A stretch of DNA of 64,000 bases. Source: Candidatus Dojkabacteria bacterium (GTDB taxonomy: Bacteria; Patescibacteria; Dojkabacteria; SC72). Positions 60,782-64,000 of the stretch are shown here, piece after piece. The stretch spans positions 248,001-312,000 of the forward strand of contig JALNYV010000001.1 of the NCBI GenBank assembly GCA_023229785.1, given 5' to 3'. Under the pieces are notes generated by a model that had not been told where the DNA came from, searched no databases, and saw only the letters and a program-made list of their open reading frames with translations. Position numbers and translations under genes: made by a program. Numbering within the stretch: position 1 is the first letter of the stretch; every line of letters starts with the position of its first letter.

Positions 60782-61625
60782 CTAGTATTCCACCTTTTGT
60801 TAAATTAATTATTTTAATACTTCTACTATCCGCATATTTCCTTATTGCTTTAAATATCTGAAAGGTTTTAGAATATGCTGTTATCATAAACTCATTGTCC
60901 CTTGTTGTTTTCAATTTCTCTTGAAACTTTTTGTAATTTTCAGAATACTTGTATACATGTCCATACTCATTATTTTCTATAGTTCTATCAGTTTCTAGAT
61001 ACTGCATAAACCCTGTCATATCACATCCAAGCAGATATATTTCAGTAAATCCCATATATATAGCACAATATATTGCAGTATGGATGACATTTTGCCCCGA
61101 AGGTATTAATCCACACATGTTAATTTCTTTTTTGAAATCTTCATTCATTGTTAATGCAGGAAGGACATACCTGATATCTAAAAATTTGTCTAAACCAAAT
61201 TTCTTGATGTTTTGAAGATTTTTCACACTAAAAATACAAGTAGGCTTAAACTCTTTTGTGTTTAATTTCCTATATTCATTTACCAGCTCCTTTCCATCGT
61301 CAGAAGTAACATCAAATTTGAAAGACTCACTGTCAACAATAACATGAAATTTCGGTTTCAGTTGTTCATACAATGGAGACTTCATCATCCAATTAACGGT
61401 AAAAACAATTTCTTTTTGTAGCCCAGATTGATTCTGATTTTTTAAAGAGGGACCATTACCCAGAATGAAGCATCTTTTTCCTTTATATTTGTTTTTTAAG
61501 TCAAGGTTCTTTTCTAAAAGTCCTTTATATTTATTCAGTAATTTTCTCCTAACAACGAAAGTGAAAATACTGCCTACAACTGGCAATCCCTTCACTACAT
61601 TTTTTAGTTTTGAAATTATCTTCAT
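60738..61625 (-). CDS. DUF115-like (MptE/glycosyltransferase-like) protein
   Basis: This 295-residue protein resembles the DUF115 (6-hydroxymethylpterin-pyrophosphokinase-like, motility-associated glycosyltransferase) family. It shows GKRCFILGNGPSLKNQNQSG, a nucleotide-binding GNGPSL loop at about residues 51-58, then FTVNWMMKSPLYEQLKP, HVIVDSES and TEIYLLGCDMTGFM. In surface-glycan loci such proteins probably transfer a sugar such as sialic acid (inference). A paralog lies directly upstream (4-nt overlap). Confidence 0.75.
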   Translation of the reverse strand: MKIISKLKNVVKGLPVVGSIFTFVVRRKLLNKYKGLLEKNLDLKNKYKGKRCFILGNGPSLKNQNQSGLQKEIVFTVNWMMKSPLYEQLKPKFHVIVDSESFKFDVTSDDGKELVNEYRKLNTKEFKPTCIFSVKNLQNIKKFGLDKFLDIRYVLPALTMNEDFKKEINMCGLIPSGQNVIHTAIYCAIYMGFTEIYLLGCDMTGFMQYLETDRTIENNEYGHVYKYSENYKKFQEKLKTTRDNEFMITAYSKTFQIFKAIRKYADSRSIKIINLTKGGILDVFPKQRYEDIIKI

Positions 61626-62497
61626 AAATCTTTAACTACATCTTCATATTTTAATCTTGGAAAGACATCTAAGGCTCCACCCCTTGTTAAATTTATAATC
61701 TTTATCCCTCTTGCATTCGCATAATCAAACGTTTGTCTAAACTTCTCAAACACATGACCATAAGATTTTAGCATAAATTCATTAGCCCTAGATTTATTTA
61801 AATTATCAACAAACTTTTTTAGCCTTCCTTCCTCTTTATAGAAATGACCACCATCAATAACTTTATTTTTATCATGAATCATAATAAAACCTGTCATGTC
61901 ACAGCCTAACAAATATATTTCTGTAAATCCCATATAGATTGCACAATATAAAGTTAAATTGATAATATTGGGAACTTTAGGTAAAAGTCTTGTAAGATCA
62001 ATGGATTTAACTCTCCCCCTTAATTGCCCAGGCAGACAATATAGTATTTCAGCTTCCTTATCCCACCCCATTTCATGAATATAATTTTTATGAATAACAG
62101 GAAAGATGAATATTGGTAAGTTTTTCTGTTTAATTAATTTGTCAATATTCTTTTTCAATATATAATTTTCTCTGTAAAAAAAGTTCGAATCCCCTATTGC
62201 ATAAAAATTCGGTTTTGTTTGATGAAATTCTTTTGCAATCACCATGTTGTTAACTGCAAAAACGTATTCATTTTTTAAACATGTTAAGTCTTGAGTTTTT
62301 AATGAAGGACCATTCCCAACAATAAAACAACGATTATTTTTGTATTTATCTTTGAATCTACTATTGAGAGCAAGAGTATCTCTATATTTAAAATATAACA
62401 CCTCAGATTCTATCCTTCTATAATACTTACCAAAACCTTTTAATCCCGTAAGACGGTTTGGTATCTTTTTACCTAATGTCTTTAAATTACTTTTCAT
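61622..62497 (-). CDS. DUF115-like protein (paralog)
   Basis: This 291-residue paralog of the following gene has NRCFIVGNGPSLKTQDLTCL, VFAVNNMVIAKEFHQTKPNFYAIGDS and LYCAIYMGFTEIYLLGCDMTGF, and both end in an INLTRGGALDVFPRLKYEDV-like block. The shared framework suggests a tandem duplication with changed acceptor specificity. It is linked by 4-nt ATGA overlaps to genes on both sides in the glycan operon. Confidence 0.75.
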   Translation of the reverse strand: MKSNLKTLGKKIPNRLTGLKGFGKYYRRIESEVLYFKYRDTLALNSRFKDKYKNNRCFIVGNGPSLKTQDLTCLKNEYVFAVNNMVIAKEFHQTKPNFYAIGDSNFFYRENYILKKNIDKLIKQKNLPIFIFPVIHKNYIHEMGWDKEAEILYCLPGQLRGRVKSIDLTRLLPKVPNIINLTLYCAIYMGFTEIYLLGCDMTGFIMIHDKNKVIDGGHFYKEEGRLKKFVDNLNKSRANEFMLKSYGHVFEKFRQTFDYANARGIKIINLTRGGALDVFPRLKYEDVVKDL

Positions 62498-63513
62498 AAA
62501 AATGTTTTTAATTTTTTAATTACTCTTCTAACTAACCTCAAGACTTTCGGAATACCCAAAGAGTATCTTGCTTCTAAGCTTTTTAATTTTCGTAGAACAG
62601 ACAAATAGTCTGTCTCCATTTCATCTTTAGTCTTTTCTTTTGCAGGCTTAATAACCACATGTATGAATTCATCAATTTTCAATACTTCAAAATTACCTTT
62701 ATTCAATAAATTCAAAATTGATTGTTTAGTAAAGTGCCATAAGTGAGCATTTTGCAAATAATTTAAAAAGTCAAAATCCGACTTACAACCAATTTCTTTT
62801 ATTCCTGGAACTTCAATATAAATAATTCCATTTTCTTTAAGTAATTGACTCGCAAGATTAAGATCATCCATTGGATTTTCCAAGTGCTCTAAAACATGGG
62901 AAAAGATTATAAGGTCATAATTTTTTTTGTTAAGCTCGGGTAGGCTTAAATCTCCTTTTAACAAATCTATTCCTTTCTTCCTACCATAATTTATAAAAAT
63001 ATCATTACCAAAATCAACGCCGACGACATTTGCTCCAGCTTTTTTAAATTCTGTTAAAATTCCACCAGCTCCAGATCCAACTTCCAATACATTTGCGTTT
63101 TTAATTACTCCCTTAAGGAAATTATTTACGAAAGAGAATATCCTTCTTCCTCTTTTTTCCTCTTTAAGAAAGTAGCTCTCAATATCTTTTGGATTCTTAT
63201 TGTATATATCTCGATAATATTTTACATAAAAGTCAGAAAGGGATTCTTTAGCCAATCTTGGATTCGTCATCACCAACCCACATTTTTTACATACGCAGAA
63301 ATTTGCATCAAATCCAAATCTATCCTTCTTTGCGATAACACTGAACTCGTTTCCCATACAAATAGGACATCCTACCTCGGTTAATTTATAAATATTTAGT
63401 TTCAATTTTTCTTTTACTTCATTGATACTGGATAGCTGATTTGTTGATAATTTAAAAGAAGGTTTTCCATCGGGAAGATATCTTTTTGATAATAATTGAT
63501 CAACATAAATCAT
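62494..63513 (-). CDS. Zinc-ribbon plus SAM methyltransferase (sugar C-methyltransferase-like)
   Basis: This 339-residue protein has an N-terminal zinc-binding segment CPICMGNEF...CVCKKCGLVMTNPRL (about residues 49-86). A class I methyltransferase domain follows with ANVLEVGSGAGGILTEFKKAG (SAM motif I), LIIFSHVLEHLENP and LLKENGIIYIEVPG. This combination is seen in sugar-modifying methyltransferases of surface-glycan loci. Substrate is unknown. A 4-nt overlap joins it to the DUF115-like gene. Confidence 0.85.
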   Translation of the reverse strand: MIYVDQLLSKRYLPDGKPSFKLSTNQLSSINEVKEKLKLNIYKLTEVGCPICMGNEFSVIAKKDRFGFDANFCVCKKCGLVMTNPRLAKESLSDFYVKYYRDIYNKNPKDIESYFLKEEKRGRRIFSFVNNFLKGVIKNANVLEVGSGAGGILTEFKKAGANVVGVDFGNDIFINYGRKKGIDLLKGDLSLPELNKKNYDLIIFSHVLEHLENPMDDLNLASQLLKENGIIYIEVPGIKEIGCKSDFDFLNYLQNAHLWHFTKQSILNLLNKGNFEVLKIDEFIHVVIKPAKEKTKDEMETDYLSVLRKLKSLEARYSLGIPKVLRLVRRVIKKLKTFL

Positions 63514-63537
63514 TTCTAAGCTAGATGATTTTAAATA

Positions 63538-64000
63538 TTATAAATCCCACTTTGAATCTATTTTAATAGCAGATATTCTATTTGAAGAAATATTGTCTTT
63601 GTCACCTTCTGGATTTTTAAATGTTATTGGAATATTTTCAATATAATCAACAGGGCGTGAGTTTGGAGTTCCTATATTTACACGTAGCCAATAAGTTCCA
63701 GGATTTACATATGCACCAGTTGTTTTCGGGTAAGTGAATACAACAGAGTATATGCCTTTCTTTTTAGGCTTTATATCATTTGAGCTTTTATCTGTACTTC
63801 CACTTGCAAATATTCTAACTCCAAAAGGATTTTCCAAAATTACAGCACTATGAATCACTGAGTTTTCTAAATTGACTTGATATGTATACTCAACTTTAAA
63901 CTCTTGATCATTATCAATAACGGTTACAGGGTTTCCTTTGTCATCCGTTACCTTTATTTTTAATATTTTGGCTATCTTACTTGTATCATTTTCAAACTCA
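63538..64000 (-). CDS. Wzt-like polysaccharide exporter ATPase, C-terminal carbohydrate-binding domain (partial)
   Basis: The frame continues without a stop through the right edge (64000), so this is the C-terminus of a longer gene. The sequence KIKVTDDKGNPVTVIDNDQEF, VIHSAVILENPFGVRIFASG and GAYVNPGTYWLRVNIG matches the beta-sandwich C-terminal domain of Wzt, which recognises the capped end of an O-antigen-like glycan. The ATPase domain would lie to the right. It is the first visible gene of the operon at 56.8-64 kb, consistent with ABC-dependent glycan export. Confidence 0.75.
   Translation of the reverse strand, partial: EFENDTSKIAKILKIKVTDDKGNPVTVIDNDQEFKVEYTYQVNLENSVIHSAVILENPFGVRIFASGSTDKSSNDIKPKKKGIYSVVFTYPKTTGAYVNPGTYWLRVNIGTPNSRPVDYIENIPITFKNPEGDKDNISSNRISAIKIDSKWDL

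Overview
The window is AT-rich (estimated by eye at about one third G+C) and gene-dense, with many 1-8 nt gene overlaps. It fits a small-genome, host-dependent bacterium of the Candidate Phyla Radiation (Patescibacteria) type. The signs are tandem CxxC-x17-CxxC domains, many start codons 6-9 nt behind a -10 box (apparently leaderless mRNAs), very large surface proteins and many unrecognised small genes. No 16S gene is present, so this placement is an inference. Housekeeping genes (secA, recO, dus, xthA, the IMPDH-like gene) read through with the standard code.

Layout. 1-3.2 kb: phage packaging genes on the minus strand (large terminase cut by the window edge, small terminase, ParB-methyltransferase fusion), probably a prophage edge. 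3.2-12.9 kb: accessory region with a zinc-ribbon protein; a broken gene whose only in-frame nonsense codons are three TGA triplets at glycine-like positions; a three-gene minus operon (DUF4365-like nuclease, helical-repeat-like protein, PD-(D/E)XK-like protein) that is a candidate defence module; and a glycosylase-like gene. 12.9-13.8 kb: a G+C-richer patch with a lipoprotein gene behind a T-box-like leader and a textbook sigma-70 promoter. 13.8-16.6 kb: genes separated by a dispersed repeat (two copies 51 bp long with one mismatch). These include an M23-like membrane protein and a clear heliorhodopsin. 16.6-24.5 kb: PQQ-propeller protein, ATP-grasp ligase, GyrI-like protein, an AlwI-family restriction-modification pair, a cupin-like protein and an M14 carboxypeptidase.

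24.6-35.4 kb: one tight minus-strand operon encoding a 2368-residue secreted kelch/fibronectin protein, a small membrane FN3 protein, an ABC ATPase and a MacB/FtsX-type permease broken by one frameshift. 35.5-40 kb: surface protein, zinc-ribbon protein, methyltransferase, exonuclease III and a BRO/DinD-like protein. 40.1-43.2 kb: tRNA-dihydrouridine synthase downstream of two membrane-anchored cytochrome-b5-like proteins and a ferric-reductase-like flavoprotein, a possible extracytoplasmic electron-transfer module. 43.2-46.7 kb: IMPDH-like protein, RdgB/HAM1, HIT protein, an Erm-like rRNA methyltransferase and tRNA-Lys(CTT).

46.7-56.6 kb: surface protein, RecO, a polyprenyl-phosphate sugar transferase with two GT4 glycosyltransferases, HD phosphohydrolase and SecA. 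56.8-64 kb: a cell-surface glycan operon (DUF456 membrane protein, GT4, GT2, two methyltransferases, hexapeptide acyltransferase, two tandem DUF115-like proteins and the C-terminal domain of a Wzt-like exporter ATPase cut by the right edge). Together the genes describe a cell that invests in surface proteins and glycans, exchanges DNA with phages and other bacteria, and carries several defence-type nucleases.
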